A DNA stretch of 64,000 nt from Deltaproteobacteria bacterium (GCA_947486185.1 CANKTH010000005.1:33506-97505); one strand, 5' to 3'. Positions 18,996 to 29,069 are shown, counted from the stretch's first letter. A program made the numbers and translations. Notes: generated from the sequence alone by a model not told the origin.

Positions 18996-19760
18996 TCAGG
19001 CCACCTCGCCGGTACCGGGCATCGCTTGCCGTGGACGGCCAGCCATCATCGCAAAGCCGTTGCTCAGAAGCACGTCGACCGAGTGACGATATTTGGACAT
19101 CGACTTCCGCTCCAGCTCGAACTGCCTGACCATGTCGGCGATCCACCCCGGATACGAGCCGCTGTACTTGAGCTCCAGGATGACGATCCCCGCCACGTCG
19201 GGCAGAGGGTACCACGCGGCCGGTTCGGTGAGCGCTGAGGTCGGCGGCGCGCAGCGGACGTTGGAGTCGAAGGTGATACGGACCAAATTTCCGCGGTCTT
19301 CCCCGACCCAGGCTTCCCGGCGGTAGCTGACCCAGACGCGCGGGACGGCCTGACGCCGGTCGACCTCTGCGCGAAACGCCTCCAACGCGGGTGTCCACGG
19401 AAGGTTCTGTGGGGCGTCTCCGGAGATCACGCGTGCCGCCTCCGCGCGGGGTACCTCCGCGCGGGTTTTCCACATCAGCTCGCCTTCTCGGCGCTTCACC
19501 TCAAGAAATACGTTGTCTCCCGGGGAGAACCCGTAGGTGCGCGCACGCAGCTTGAAGCGATCAAATGCACCCAACCGGGTGTCGTCGTAGATCGACCACC
19601 GCGCGTCATCCAGGTACAAAGAGTGTACGGAGTACGAGGCTTTGCCGCCCTCCCCGAAATCGTCGGAACGCATACGTTGGCTGACCCAGCGCATGAGGTC
19701 CTCGGCCTCGTCGAGCGGGATGCGGTATTTCACTTCGTATCGGGTCGTCCGGCCGCCCAC
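18996..19760 (-). CDS. VTC-domain protein (polyphosphate polymerase family)
   Basis: This 254-residue protein has the tunnel-fold motifs of the VTC/CYTH superfamily. These are the opening YEVKYRIP, SLYLDD, FKLRARTYG with its basic strand, FLEVKRR with its EXK pair, WVSYRREAW, RITFDSNVR and a late ILELKYSGSYPGW. Yeast VTC4 makes polyphosphate through this fold. Most bacterial homologues lie beside DUF4956 as here, and their activity is not established. The start is a GTG preceded by AGGTGAC. First gene of the operon, divergent from a lipoprotein gene across about 160 bases. Confidence 0.88.
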   Translation of the reverse strand: MGGRTTRYEVKYRIPLDEAEDLMRWVSQRMRSDDFGEGGKASYSVHSLYLDDARWSIYDDTRLGAFDRFKLRARTYGFSPGDNVFLEVKRREGELMWKTRAEVPRAEAARVISGDAPQNLPWTPALEAFRAEVDRRQAVPRVWVSYRREAWVGEDRGNLVRITFDSNVRCAPPTSALTEPAAWYPLPDVAGIVILELKYSGSYPGWIADMVRQFELERKSMSKYRHSVDVLLSNGFAMMAGRPRQAMPGTGEVA

Positions 19761-19924
19761 GTCGTCACCTGTTTGTCACATACCGGGACAGCGTAGGGCA
19801 CCGCCGGTGCCACCGCAACCCGTGACATCGTTTTGACGGGACCGCGCCGAGCTGGGCGCGCCATCCTCGCGCCGCATTCGGTTCGCTGCTTGCGGATCCG
19901 CCGCGATGCTTGTACGCAAGGTAG

Positions 19925-20521
19925 ATGATCTACCTCGTGCTCTTTCTGGGTCTGGCGGGATGTGACGAGCTCTTCGGAAACGACAAGGGCGATGGGGGCG
20001 GCGACGACAGTGAGACGGAGTCTACCAGCTCCCCGGGCGATGACAGCGGCACCACCAACCCGACCGACGCCGAGTTCTGTGATCAACGCCTCTCGTCCGC
20101 GCCCCCCGGAGGTCCCGACTGCCAGACGGGGACCCTCGTGTGTGGTGACAGCGTCACCGGCACGACCGAAGGCGGGCTCTCGCAGCTCGGTGGGTCGTCC
20201 TACCTCGACTGGTTCTGCGATCCCACCCCCGACGCCTACGCGGGGCCCGAGCGCGTGTACCTCTTCGTGATGGAGGGCCGTGGTCAGGCCACGGTCACGC
20301 TTGAATCTCCCTGTGTGGACCTCGATCTGATGGTGATGCACTACGGCGACGAAGCGAACTGCCCGAGCCCGGGCGCGGGGATTTCGGAGTGTGAGGCGTC
20401 CGAGAAGAGCGGGGTCGACACGGTCGTGGTCTCGGCGTTCGAGCGTTATGCCTTCTACGTGGTCGTGGACGGGAAAAACGGCAACACCGGGAACTATCGC
20501 CTTTCGGTCTCCTGCGATTGA
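19925..20521 (+). CDS. Cys-rich lipoprotein
   Basis: This 198-residue secreted protein has a lipobox LAGC (Cys13). An Asp/Ser/Thr-rich linker runs from about 20 to 48, then a compact domain of about 145 residues with paired Cys (FCDQ, DCQT, LVCGD, WFCDP, ESPCVDLD, NCPSP, ECEAS and a final SCD). The region YLFVMEGRGQATVTLES, then LDLMVM, resembles bacterial pre-peptidase C-terminal (PPC)-like beta domains, but the call is tentative. Such Asp/Thr-linker lipoproteins recur in this window (see 48184-49008). The function is unknown. Confidence 0.78.
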   Translation: MIYLVLFLGLAGCDELFGNDKGDGGGDDSETESTSSPGDDSGTTNPTDAEFCDQRLSSAPPGGPDCQTGTLVCGDSVTGTTEGGLSQLGGSSYLDWFCDPTPDAYAGPERVYLFVMEGRGQATVTLESPCVDLDLMVMHYGDEANCPSPGAGISECEASEKSGVDTVVVSAFERYAFYVVVDGKNGNTGNYRLSVSCD

Positions 20522-20586
20522 TCCCGGGTGCGCGCGGAGCGCATCGGGGTCTTTTCGGATAGTCGTGCCCCGCGAGCGGGGGCGTG

Positions 20587-21150
20587 ATGGCGGGCGCAGA
20601 AGGTCGGGACGGTTCGGCACACTCGGGGGCACACGCGGGGGCTTGGGACCAGAATCGGGCGTCGCCGGTCGTGTTGCGGCTCTTGCCCTACGTGGAGCAT
20701 CCACCCTGCCGGGTCCTGGTGCCGGGCGCAGGCGCAGGCCATGAAGCCGCCGCGTTGAACGCCCGTGGTTACGTGGTGACCGCCTTGGAGGGGCTCCATC
20801 CGGAGCGGGTGTTCCCGGCTGACCCGCGCGACTTTTTGAGCGCCGACTGTGGCGAGCCCTTCGACATGCTCTGCGAGCGTGGGCTCTTCGCGACCCTTCC
20901 GCCGTCGCGCCGGGAAGCGTACGTCGCGGCAGCGGCTCGAGCGCTTCGGCCCGGTGGGCGATTGTTTGGATTTTTCCTCGATTTTGATCCGGATGGCGCG
21001 GGCGTTCCTCCGCCGCCCTACGGGGTGTCGGCGAACGAGCTTCTCCACCGCTTCGGCGCGGCTTTTGACGTACAACGACTCGAACCGAGCGCATTCCTGG
21101 TGCCGGGTCTGGGGGTTCCCCAACTGGAAGCTGTCTTCGTGCGGCGCTGA
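20587..21150 (+). CDS. TPMT-like class I SAM methyltransferase
   Basis: This 187-residue methyltransferase has motif I VLVPGAGAGHEA and a CERGLFATLPPSRREAYV catalytic-loop region. A GGRLFGFFLDFDP strand/helix closes the Rossmann core and a C-terminal FLVPGLGVPQLEAVF hairpin ends it. The pattern resembles thiopurine S-methyltransferases, which methylate small nucleophiles including thiols and chalcogens. A GTG lies one codon upstream of the chosen ATG, so the start could be either. It ends 3 bases before the ABC ATPase start and may be co-transcribed with the importer. Confidence 0.82.
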   Translation: MAGAEGRDGSAHSGAHAGAWDQNRASPVVLRLLPYVEHPPCRVLVPGAGAGHEAAALNARGYVVTALEGLHPERVFPADPRDFLSADCGEPFDMLCERGLFATLPPSRREAYVAAAARALRPGGRLFGFFLDFDPDGAGVPPPPYGVSANELLHRFGAAFDVQRLEPSAFLVPGLGVPQLEAVFVRR

Positions 21151-21153
21151 GTG

Positions 21154-22128
21154 ATGGCTACCCTCTCCTTTGACGCGGTGGAGAAACGGTACGGCGCCGT
21201 CCCCGTGCTCCACCGGGTCGACCTGGAGGTGGCAGACGGTGAGTTTGTGGTGCTCGTCGGATCCTCCGGCTGTGGAAAGAGCACCTTGCTCCGGTGTATC
21301 GCGGGCTTGGAGACTATCAGCTCAGGTGAGCTCCGGCTCGGCGGCCAGCGGGTCAACGAGGTGGCGCCGCGCGACCGGGACGTGGCGATGGTGTTTCAGT
21401 CCTACGCCCTCTACCCCCACATGACGGTCCGCGAGAACATGGCCTTTGCCCTTGAGCTTCGTAAGCACCCGGAGACTGCGGCGCGCGTCGCGGACGCCGC
21501 CCGGATGCTGGAGCTTGGCCACCTGCTCGACCGTTACCCCAAGGAGCTCTCGGGGGGGCAGCGCCAGCGGGTGGCGATGGGCCGCGCGATCGTGCGGCGT
21601 CCGAAGGTCTTCCTCTTCGACGAGCCCTTGTCCAACCTCGACGCCTCGTTGCGTCAGCAGCTCCGGGTGGAGCTCCGACGACTGCACCGCGAGCTCGCTA
21701 CCACCACGGTGTACGTCACCCACGACCAGGTGGAGGCGATGACCCTCGCCGACCGCATCGTCGTGCTCGACAAGGGCGTGATCCAGCAGGTAGGCACCCC
21801 GGACGAGCTCTTTTTTGAGCCCGCCAACCGTTTCGTCGCGGGTTTCATCGGCAGTCCGTCGATGAACTTCCTGAAGAAGCTGGAGGCGGGCGTCTGGGTG
21901 GGGGTACGTCCCAACGATGTCCACATCGGCGGTGGCGGGACCGGGCCCGTCTACCGGGCGGAGGTGGAGGTCGTCGAAAAAATGGGCTTTGAGGCTATGG
22001 TTCATCTACGCCTCGGCGATGAGCGCCTGATCGCACGGGTAGAGGGGGCGCCGCCGGCGGGCACCGTCGAGCTGTCCTTCGGCCGCTCCTACCGCTTTGA
22101 CGCGGAGACCGGGGCGCGGCGCCCGTGA
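21154..22128 (+). CDS. MalK/UgpC-type sugar ABC transporter ATPase
   Basis: This 324-residue ATPase has Walker [10 protein letters not shown], a Q-loop in [14 protein letters not shown], the signature [16 protein letters not shown], Walker [14 protein letters not shown] and the switch His in [10 protein letters not shown]. The C-terminal OB-fold region that CUT1 ATPases use is present but short (about 90 residues, GVRPNDVHI and FGRSYRFD). The start is ATG at 21154 after GTG. It overlaps the fused substrate-binding/permease gene by 4 bases (GTGA), so all transporter subunits are on one transcript. Confidence 0.93.
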   Translation: MATLSFDAVEKRYGAVPVLHRVDLEVADGEFVVLVGSSGCGKSTLLRCIAGLETISSGELRLGGQRVNEVAPRDRDVAMVFQSYALYPHMTVRENMAFALELRKHPETAARVADAARMLELGHLLDRYPKELSGGQRQRVAMGRAIVRRPKVFLFDEPLSNLDASLRQQLRVELRRLHRELATTTVYVTHDQVEAMTLADRIVVLDKGVIQQVGTPDELFFEPANRFVAGFIGSPSMNFLKKLEAGVWVGVRPNDVHIGGGGTGPVYRAEVEVVEKMGFEAMVHLRLGDERLIARVEGAPPAGTVELSFGRSYRFDAETGARRP

Positions 22129-24212
22129 TCTCCGGCCTCGTGCTGGCAGCCGCGGCGTTCGCTGGCGAGGTGACGATCTGGCATGCGTACCGTGGTGGAG
22201 AACGAGAGGCGCTGGAGAGTCTGGCCGCGACCTGGCAAGAGCGCCATCCGGGAGTAACGGTACTTCCTGTGTTTGTACCGTCCGAGGCGCTCGCGGACAA
22301 ACTCCAGGCGGCGGTGCCCCATGGGAGCGGTCCGGACCTCTTTGTCTACGCCCAGGACCGCATCGCCGATTGGTCCGATCGTGAGATCATCCTGCCCGTA
22401 CCCGCCGAAGACGGGGGCTGGCACCCGGTCGCGGTGGAGGCCCTCACCTTCGGAGACCAGCGGTGGGGGTGGCCGCTCTCGACCAAGTGCGCGGCGCTCT
22501 TCTACAATCGGGCCCTCGTGCCTGAGCCGCCCGGGACCACCGATGCGCTCGTGGCGCTCGCCCGCAGCCTCACCCGCGAAGGTCGTTACGGTCTGGTGTA
22601 CGAGGTGGCGAGCGCCTACCACAACGCCGGCTGGCTCCATGGCTTTGGCGGCGGCGTATTTGCGGGCGGCGGCGGGGTAGCGCTCGACCACCCCGCCAAC
22701 ATCGCGGCGTACCGCTTCATCCAGGACCTCGCGCTGTCCGTCGTCCCGAGTGAGCCCACAGGCGCGCTCGTCACCCAGATGTTCAACGAGGGTCGCGCCG
22801 CGATGACCCTCAATGGCCCGTGGTTTTTGGCCGAGCTCGATCCCGCACTGTCCTGGGGTGTTGCTCCGCTCCCGGTGGTCTCCGCGACGGGATTGCCCGC
22901 TGCGCCCTACGTTTCGGTCGAGGCGGTGTTCCTGGCCCGACGGAGCGGCGAGGCCGAAGCGCTTGGGGCGTGGCTCGCCGCCGACGAGGCGGCGCTGCTG
23001 CGGCAAGAGCAGGGCCGTCAGGTCGTAGCAAGTGTTGGGGTTCCTGTCACCGATCCTGCGCTTTCGGCGTTCCGTGGCCAGCTCGACCACGCGGTGCCGC
23101 TCCCCACGCGAGCGGAGATGCCCCAGACCTGGGAGCCATTAGCTCGCGCCCTCCGCCGGCTCACCCGGGGTGCGGCCTCCCCTGAAGCCGCGGCATCCGA
23201 GGCCCAATCTTGGTACAAGGTGCTCACACGGCCGTCGCCCGAACCGGCGTCGCCCTGGCCCTACCTTGGGGTGGCGGCCCTCGCCCTCGCGGGAGTTGGG
23301 TGGCGTTTTGGGCCGAAGCTCTGGGCCCAGCCGCTTCGGCAGTGGGCTTTCGCCTATGTATGGGTAGCCCCTGCGTTCTTGGGGATGACCCTGCTCACCG
23401 TCCTCCCGTTCATCCTGGGCGCGGCGATCAGCCTCTACGACGACGAAGGCACCACGTTCGTGGGCGTGAGCCACTTCCTCGACATCCTGCTGGCTCGAGA
23501 TTTTCCTTTTTGGAGCCCGATGTCCTTCTGGGCGACCCTCCTGGTCACCCTCACGTGGACACTGGCGAATGTCGCGCTGCACGTGGGGCTCGGGGTGACG
23601 CTCGCGATGCTCCTCCGGGAGCCCTGGGTGCGCATGCGCGGGGTCTTCCGCGCGTTGCTCATCTTGCCGTGGGCGGTGCCCTCGTACATCACGGCTCTGA
23701 TCTGGAAGGGCATGTTCCATAAGCAGTTTGGCGCGATCAATGCGCTCCTCGCCCTGTTCGGAGTGGAGCCCGTCTCGTGGTTCGCCTCGTTCAGTACCGC
23801 GTTTGCTGCCAATCTCGCGACCAACACCTGGCTCGGCTTCCCGTTCATGATGGTCGTCACCCTGGGCGCGCTCCAGTCGATCCCGCGCGACCTCGAAGAG
23901 GCCGCGGCGCTCGACGGCGCAGACGGCTGGCAACGTTTCCGGCACGTGACGCTACCACTCCTCAAGCCCGCGCTGTTACCCGCGGTGATCCTCGGGAGTG
24001 TTTGGACCTTCAATATGTTCAACATCATCTTCCTGGTCAGCGGCGGGGAGCCCGATGGCTCGACGGACCTCCTGATCTCCCAAGCTTACCGCTGGGCGTT
24101 CACGCGGGGCCATCGTTACGGATACGCAGCCGCGTACGCCGTGATCATCTTCGGTGTCCTGGTGATTTACGGTCGGGTGGCCAACCGCCTCGCCGGGCGG
24201 AAGGTGTTGTGA
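22125..24212 (+). CDS. MalE-MalF fusion: sugar-binding protein plus permease
   Basis: A single 695-residue polypeptide joins two normally separate subunits. After a signal peptide ([16 protein letters not shown]), residues about 15-365 are an extracellular solute-binding protein of the maltose type ([42 protein letters not shown]). A hydrophobic segment at about 372-390 leads into a permease with six helices and the EAA loop [15 protein letters not shown] (about 585-600). The binding protein would therefore be tethered in the periplasm, fused to its own channel. There is no Cys lipobox. It is coupled to malK (GTGA overlap) and to malG (TGATG). Confidence 0.9.
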   Translation: MISGLVLAAAAFAGEVTIWHAYRGGEREALESLAATWQERHPGVTVLPVFVPSEALADKLQAAVPHGSGPDLFVYAQDRIADWSDREIILPVPAEDGGWHPVAVEALTFGDQRWGWPLSTKCAALFYNRALVPEPPGTTDALVALARSLTREGRYGLVYEVASAYHNAGWLHGFGGGVFAGGGGVALDHPANIAAYRFIQDLALSVVPSEPTGALVTQMFNEGRAAMTLNGPWFLAELDPALSWGVAPLPVVSATGLPAAPYVSVEAVFLARRSGEAEALGAWLAADEAALLRQEQGRQVVASVGVPVTDPALSAFRGQLDHAVPLPTRAEMPQTWEPLARALRRLTRGAASPEAAASEAQSWYKVLTRPSPEPASPWPYLGVAALALAGVGWRFGPKLWAQPLRQWAFAYVWVAPAFLGMTLLTVLPFILGAAISLYDDEGTTFVGVSHFLDILLARDFPFWSPMSFWATLLVTLTWTLANVALHVGLGVTLAMLLREPWVRMRGVFRALLILPWAVPSYITALIWKGMFHKQFGAINALLALFGVEPVSWFASFSTAFAANLATNTWLGFPFMMVVTLGALQSIPRDLEEAAALDGADGWQRFRHVTLPLLKPALLPAVILGSVWTFNMFNIIFLVSGGEPDGSTDLLISQAYRWAFTRGHRYGYAAAYAVIIFGVLVIYGRVANRLAGRKVL

Positions 24213-25060
24213 TGCAGACTCCGGGTCCCCTGCGGATGATTCTGGTTCATATTGCGCTATTGGCGGTCACTCTCCTCACCCTCTTCCCAGTCCTATGGGT
24301 GGTGAAGATGGCGGTAGAGCCCGGCCAGGCGCTCCAGCTCACGGTCAACCCGTTTCCAACAAGCTTCTCCCTTCAGAATTTCCGCGACGTGGTCAGCACC
24401 ACGGCGGCGGATGGGACCTGGCTGTTTGGCTGGCAGCTCCTGAACTCCCTGGTGATTTCGGGCGCGACAGCGTTGGTGGGCCTCTGTCTCGCGTGTACGG
24501 CGGGGTATGCACTTTCTCGTTGGGGATTTCCCGGGCGTGAAGAGGCGATGGGCCTGTTCCTGCTCACCCAGATGTTCCCCGGCGTGATGATGTCGGTCCC
24601 GCTCTACATGTTGCTGGAGCGTGCGGGGCTCCTCGACACGATGACAGGTTTGATCCTGGTCTACTCAACGACGTCGGTGCCCTTCGCCACCTGGAATCTC
24701 AAGGGCTACTTCGACACCATCCCCAAGGATCTCGAAGAGGCCGCGATGATGGACGGCGCGGGCCGATGGACCACGTTTACGAAGATCATCCTGCCCCTCG
24801 CTCGTCCCGCGTTGGCGGTGACGGGCCTGTTTGCGTTCATCAGCGCGTGGAACGAGTTCATTCTAGCAGCGACCATGCTCGGGGATGAGCGGCGTTATAC
24901 CTTGCCGATCGTGCTCAAGGGCTACGTGGGCGAGTTCAGCGCGGAGTGGGGGCACTTCGCCGCCGCAGCGATCCTGGTGAGCGTCCCGGTGACGGTGCTG
25001 TTTTTTATCCTGCAACGTCACCTTGTTGAGGGGCTCACTGCGGGGAGCGTGAAGGGCTGA
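24212..25060 (+). CDS. MalG-type sugar ABC permease
   Basis: This 282-residue inner-membrane permease has six predicted helices. Its start ATG overlaps the MalF stop (TGATG). The family EAA loop is EEAAMMDGAGRWTTF (residues about 180-195), the coupling segment to the ATPase. FISAWNEFILA and the C-terminal FFILQRHLVEGLTAGSVKG are typical of MalG/CUT1 permeases. It completes the importer with the MalE-MalF fusion and MalK. The sugar cannot be deduced. The next gene begins 44 bases later and is unrelated in sequence. Confidence 0.95.
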   Translation: MQTPGPLRMILVHIALLAVTLLTLFPVLWVVKMAVEPGQALQLTVNPFPTSFSLQNFRDVVSTTAADGTWLFGWQLLNSLVISGATALVGLCLACTAGYALSRWGFPGREEAMGLFLLTQMFPGVMMSVPLYMLLERAGLLDTMTGLILVYSTTSVPFATWNLKGYFDTIPKDLEEAAMMDGAGRWTTFTKIILPLARPALAVTGLFAFISAWNEFILAATMLGDERRYTLPIVLKGYVGEFSAEWGHFAAAAILVSVPVTVLFFILQRHLVEGLTAGSVKG

Positions 25061-25104
25061 CGCCCGGGCCCCAGCGGGGGCCACCGGTTACGCTCGGTCC
25101 CGGA

Positions 25105-26226
25105 ATGTCCCAGCGCCCTCCCAGCCAATCCGCCGCGGCCGGTTTCGCATCGTTGCGGCCGGGCTTCTGCTTCAGCCCCGAGCAGGATCGCCTGTTGGCG
25201 CTTGGCTGGCCGCACCTGCGTTTTGTCGAGGACAGGGACGACGCCAACTTCGCGCGGCCGGTCATCGCGGCGGTGACCGACCCCGATCCGAGCCCCGATC
25301 TCCGGTGGTCGCGGTCCGGCGCGATCGCGATGGTTCGCACACTCGGTCTACCCGAGGTGATGGAGATCAGCCTGTCGAGTCGCAGCCTGCGGCCCGAGGC
25401 GGTACGCGAGTCCCTCAACGATGACCCGATCACGCTCCCTGAGCTGCGGCAGTTCATTCAGCGGCGGATGATGCTCCCGCTCACCGGGGCTTCGGAGCGG
25501 CATATCGAGAACTTTGTGCTCCTCGCCGAGGCGCTGGTAGGGAGCGAGACCCTGGCCACGCTCGTGGTCGAGGCGCTGGAGGGCCTGGACGAAGGCGTCC
25601 TCGAGGCGACCTGGGCCCTGCCGCCGGTCGTGACCTACACGCTGGGTTTTGTGCTGTTGAGGGTTCCGGTGGTGGCCGAGCGGGCCCTGCGCGAGCGCCT
25701 CCAACTGCTGTTCGCGCCGTATCAGAACATGATTTCGGGCCGCCGCGCTGCGTGGGCGGGAGCGTTGTCGCACCTTCGGGCGCTCGATCTGGTCCTCAAC
25801 GGTGCGGCCGCGGCCGAGCGGAGCACCGACCGCACCTTACGTTGGTATCTCCACGTCTCCGACCAGCCAGAGCTGATCCGGAGCCGGGTCGCATCCGATC
25901 TCCTGGGTTTCTGGCCGGACGCACGGCTGGTCTTCCTGGGTGGGGACGAGGTGATGTGTCGTTTCGGCGCGCAGCTCAAACGAATGCACCATCCCCGGGA
26001 CGTAGGCTTCTTCATCGAGCAGCTCGCGCCGATCCGGTCTGAACGCTCACTGCGACTGATGCTGATCGCCGCCACGGAGGGGCCCCGCCAGCCCGAGGGA
26101 GAGGCGTGGTTTCGCCTCCACTATATGTGGGCCGCACCCTTCCTGGACCTCATCGAGGCCGGAGGGGGTATCCCCGCTACCCGGGCGACCACTCTCAAGG
26201 CGCGGCTGCAGAGGGGCGGCGCCTGA
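25105..26226 (+). CDS. Hypothetical helical protein
   Basis: This 373-residue soluble protein has no recognisable domain. It is mostly amphipathic helix, with blocks GASERHIENFVLLAEAL, GLDEGVLEATWALPP, PYQNMISGRRAAWAGAL, RTLRWYLHVSDQPEL and RMHHPRDVGFFIEQLAP; the spacing suggests an alpha-solenoid but no repeat consensus is clear. Only one Cys-containing motif is present (VMCRFGAQL). The ATG is plausible from the codon pattern; no strong Shine-Dalgarno precedes it. It overlaps the next membrane gene by 4 bases (CTGA), suggesting coupling, so the two may act together. Confidence 0.7.
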   Translation: MSQRPPSQSAAAGFASLRPGFCFSPEQDRLLALGWPHLRFVEDRDDANFARPVIAAVTDPDPSPDLRWSRSGAIAMVRTLGLPEVMEISLSSRSLRPEAVRESLNDDPITLPELRQFIQRRMMLPLTGASERHIENFVLLAEALVGSETLATLVVEALEGLDEGVLEATWALPPVVTYTLGFVLLRVPVVAERALRERLQLLFAPYQNMISGRRAAWAGALSHLRALDLVLNGAAAAERSTDRTLRWYLHVSDQPELIRSRVASDLLGFWPDARLVFLGGDEVMCRFGAQLKRMHHPRDVGFFIEQLAPIRSERSLRLMLIAATEGPRQPEGEAWFRLHYMWAAPFLDLIEAGGGIPATRATTLKARLQRGGA

Positions 26227-27956
26227 CGCGGGCCTTGTTCGCCGCGACTGGCGCGCTGGTGCTCTCGACGGCCACCATGGCGGTGCTCTACGGTCCGATG
26301 ACGCTCCACCTCGACGCGTGGTCGGCCACCGGCGCGTTCATGGACGGGCACGTCTGGGCCTTCGATCACATCCACCGGATGCTGTCGGGCGAGGTGCCGT
26401 GGTCCAAACAGACAGATCGCCTAGGTTTTCCCAACTGGCCGATCCTCCAGTTCATCGCCTGGGCGCCCGCGGTGCTGGCGCACGCCTTCCGACTGGTGTT
26501 GGGGCCCTTGGGAGCCTTCAACCTAACATTTCTACTCTCGCCGGGGATCGCGGCCGCGGTGGCGGCGCTCCTCGTGCTCCGCCTCACCCCCGCGCCGCCC
26601 GCAGTGGCGGCTCTCGTGGCACCCATCTACGGATTATCAACCTATACACTGGGTTGTGTGGCTATTGGCCAGGTGTGCAAGGCACAGCACTGGGTGCTCC
26701 CGTCGGTGCTCCTCTGCGCGCACGTCGCGACGCGTGGGTCGTGGCGAGCGCGGCTCGGCGGCCTCGTCGCCACCTGGGCGGTCGGAGTGGCCGGGGCCTT
26801 CTCGGAGCCGACCTACGCGATGATGGCCCCCGTCGTGCTTGCCGTTCCACTGCTGCTCGACCTGTTCCGCGCCCTCGTTGGGCCCGAGCGGCGGATGAAC
26901 GAGGTCGGGTTGGTGCTCGGGTCGTGGACTCTTCTCCTGGTGCCGCTGGCTGGGCTCCTGGCCTTGGCGAGCACGTACTATGAGCCGACTCACGCCTTTC
27001 ATGCCTTCGCGCCGGCGACTCGGGCGCACGGCCTCGAAGAGATGGAGCTCGGGGTCGCTTCGGTCGCCGGCCTGGTACTCCCGCCGCGGTCACTTCCGGA
27101 TGACCCCTTCGCCACGATGGCCTTGTACTCCTTGGGGTGGGTCAGCCTGGGCGTTGCGGCGTTCGGGCTCTCGCGAGGCCGCGCGCACGCCGTGGGCTAC
27201 GGCCTGTTGGCGGTGGGCGTGGTTTTTGCGCTCGGCGAGTACCTTTTCTGGGATGATGAGCCCGTACGTGTGGCCGGCAATGTGCTCCGTATGCCCGCCG
27301 CGGCGCTCTTCGAGCTGGACTACCCCTTGAGCCGAAGCGGGCTTTACTACCGCTTTGTCGCCGTGGCGCAGCTCGGCCTGGTGCTGCTGGCCGCCCGGGT
27401 GCTCGCCCAGGCCAGTTGGTTGTGGGCCGCGTTGGTGCTCGTGCTGGCGATGGCCGAAAACATCGGCGGGACCCTCTCTCTGTGGCCGCGTTCGGGCGAA
27501 CGTGTCGCCGGGATCGGCTTGATGGCGGAGTTTGCCGCCGACACGAGCCCAGGCGCGGTGCTCGACCTGCCTATCGGCTCGAGCTTCGCGGCGAATCAAC
27601 GCTATCTCCTGCTCGCCAGCCTTCACAACCGACCCACGTCTGCGTTGCCGCAGGCGGTGGATGTCGTGCACACGCCGATGACGCGGCACACCTCCGAGGA
27701 GGTGACCCGCGCGCTGACGGCGTGGGACGCGGCGAGCGCGATCGCGGCGTTGGGCATACGTTATGTCACATGGCATCCCTACCCCTGGGCGGGGGGGCCC
27801 ACGCGGGCCGAGGTGGAGGCGAAGCTGGGTGAGCCGAGGGTCACTGAGGGTATCGCCTGGTGGAAGCTCGAACATGTTCGGACGCCGGACCTCGCTCCCC
27901 CGGGGGCAGGCCGGCCGCCGCCTCCCGAGCTCCGGCCCACGCGGCCCGGCCCGTGA
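26223..27956 (+). CDS. Polytopic membrane protein (GT-C/YfhO-like layout)
   Basis: This protein of about 577 residues has roughly eleven hydrophobic segments and a C-terminal soluble domain of about 110 residues. The layout matches membrane glycosyltransferases such as YfhO-type proteins. An acidic first loop is present (HLDAWSATGAFMDGHVWAFD), but the defining catalytic motif is not certain. Start choice: a GAGGGG lies 5 bases before a CTG at 26223 overlapping the previous stop (CTGA); a TTG at 26235 is the alternative. Neighbours are an unknown helical protein and a convergent SGNH hydrolase, suggesting envelope polysaccharide work (inference). Confidence 0.68.
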   Translation: MTRALFAATGALVLSTATMAVLYGPMTLHLDAWSATGAFMDGHVWAFDHIHRMLSGEVPWSKQTDRLGFPNWPILQFIAWAPAVLAHAFRLVLGPLGAFNLTFLLSPGIAAAVAALLVLRLTPAPPAVAALVAPIYGLSTYTLGCVAIGQVCKAQHWVLPSVLLCAHVATRGSWRARLGGLVATWAVGVAGAFSEPTYAMMAPVVLAVPLLLDLFRALVGPERRMNEVGLVLGSWTLLLVPLAGLLALASTYYEPTHAFHAFAPATRAHGLEEMELGVASVAGLVLPPRSLPDDPFATMALYSLGWVSLGVAAFGLSRGRAHAVGYGLLAVGVVFALGEYLFWDDEPVRVAGNVLRMPAAALFELDYPLSRSGLYYRFVAVAQLGLVLLAARVLAQASWLWAALVLVLAMAENIGGTLSLWPRSGERVAGIGLMAEFAADTSPGAVLDLPIGSSFAANQRYLLLASLHNRPTSALPQAVDVVHTPMTRHTSEEVTRALTAWDAASAIAALGIRYVTWHPYPWAGGPTRAEVEAKLGEPRVTEGIAWWKLEHVRTPDLAPPGAGRPPPPELRPTRPGP

Positions 27957-27971
27957 CCCGGGCCTTCGGCC

Positions 27972-29069
27972 TCAGGGCGTGAAACAGCCGGCCATCGCCT
28001 CGGCCGCCGCGGCGTGCCCGGCGGGGCTCCAGTGGCCGTCGTAACGAAAATAGGCGTTATCCCCAGCTTCTGCCACCGCTCGTAGGGCGGGGGCGAGGTC
28101 GCAGGCCGGAATGCCAAGCTCAGTGAGCAGAACGAGGACCGCCTGGGCTGGGGCGTCGAGGGCGGGCTGATCCAGGCCAAAAGACCGCAGTGTACGCGCC
28201 GTCTCGCGCGGGTCGGCCGCGAAGTACGGGGGAGCCACCGCGACCATGAGGCGATCGCCGCGGTGGTCGGTGAGCGCCTTGAACGCCGCAAAAGCTTCCC
28301 GGCTCGGCGCCAGGCGGTCGTTCAGCAGGCTCCTACCCGAGTTCGTGAAGATCCGCATTTCCGCCGCGAGCCGCGCGCCGTCGGGATCGTGACCCTGGCG
28401 CATCAACGCCTGCTTCTCCACGATTCGGAAGTAGGCGAAGAACGCCGAGTGGGTACCCAACCAGCGCCAGAGCTCGCCGGCCCGTGAGAAGCGCCGTGTG
28501 GTCAGCGAGGAGGGAGGGGGGGCACCGTCGGTGACCAGCGGGGTGCGCCCCTTGTCGCTCAGGTTGTCGGAGAGATCGTTGCCAAGGAAAAATGTAAGTA
28601 AAACGCCGCCGGAACCCACCTCGTCGTCGAGCAGCTCGTAACGGCGAAGCGCCTGCCAGGTGGAGTAGCCGTCGACCCCGGCGTTCCATACCTCGAGCCC
28701 GACGCGGTGCCCAAGGAGCGCGGGGAAGGTGTCTTCTTCCGCGACCTGAAGCGCCATGGTGAAGGAGTCGCCTACCGCGATCCAACGGGGCGCGCTGGGC
28801 GGGGTGAGCTCCGGGCCTCGAAGACCTGCCGCGTTGATCCTGACGGTGACAGCGTAGTCGACGCTGGAGACCACTGCGTTGAAGCCGGGCCTGGGCACGA
28901 TCACCAGGTTGGCGTCGGGGATGTACAGCCCGTCGGGCAGCGTGTCAGGCGTGTTGAAGAAGAGAGGGACACCCGGCTGGGGCGTCCTGAGCCGGGCTCC
29001 GAGCTCTACGACGAGGAGCCCGACGAGCAGGCCCACCAGCGAAAGACCCAGACGACGTAACCAGCGCAT
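27972..29069 (-). CDS. SGNH/GDSL-type hydrolase, membrane anchored
   Basis: This 365-residue protein has an N-terminal transmembrane helix (about 5-28). The SGNH blocks follow: block I GDSF (Ser nucleophile), block II WNAGVDGYST (Gly), block III FFLGNDL (Asn), and block V DGHWSPAGH (Asp/His). This is the arrangement of acyl-chain/acetyl esterases such as AlgX/AlgJ-like O-acetylation enzymes. An external active site is likely. The ATG at 29069 directly follows GGAGGGG; an upstream TTG is weaker. The gene faces the membrane-protein gene tail to tail with only 15 bases between. Confidence 0.85.
   Translation of the reverse strand: MRWLRRLGLSLVGLLVGLLVVELGARLRTPQPGVPLFFNTPDTLPDGLYIPDANLVIVPRPGFNAVVSSVDYAVTVRINAAGLRGPELTPPSAPRWIAVGDSFTMALQVAEEDTFPALLGHRVGLEVWNAGVDGYSTWQALRRYELLDDEVGSGGVLLTFFLGNDLSDNLSDKGRTPLVTDGAPPPSSLTTRRFSRAGELWRWLGTHSAFFAYFRIVEKQALMRQGHDPDGARLAAEMRIFTNSGRSLLNDRLAPSREAFAAFKALTDHRGDRLMVAVAPPYFAADPRETARTLRSFGLDQPALDAPAQAVLVLLTELGIPACDLAPALRAVAEAGDNAYFRYDGHWSPAGHAAAAEAMAGCFTP

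Noticed and set aside
19730..21094. 454-residue minus-strand frame
   Set aside because: It runs antisense to a lipoprotein and a methyltransferase gene, both of which have clear motifs.
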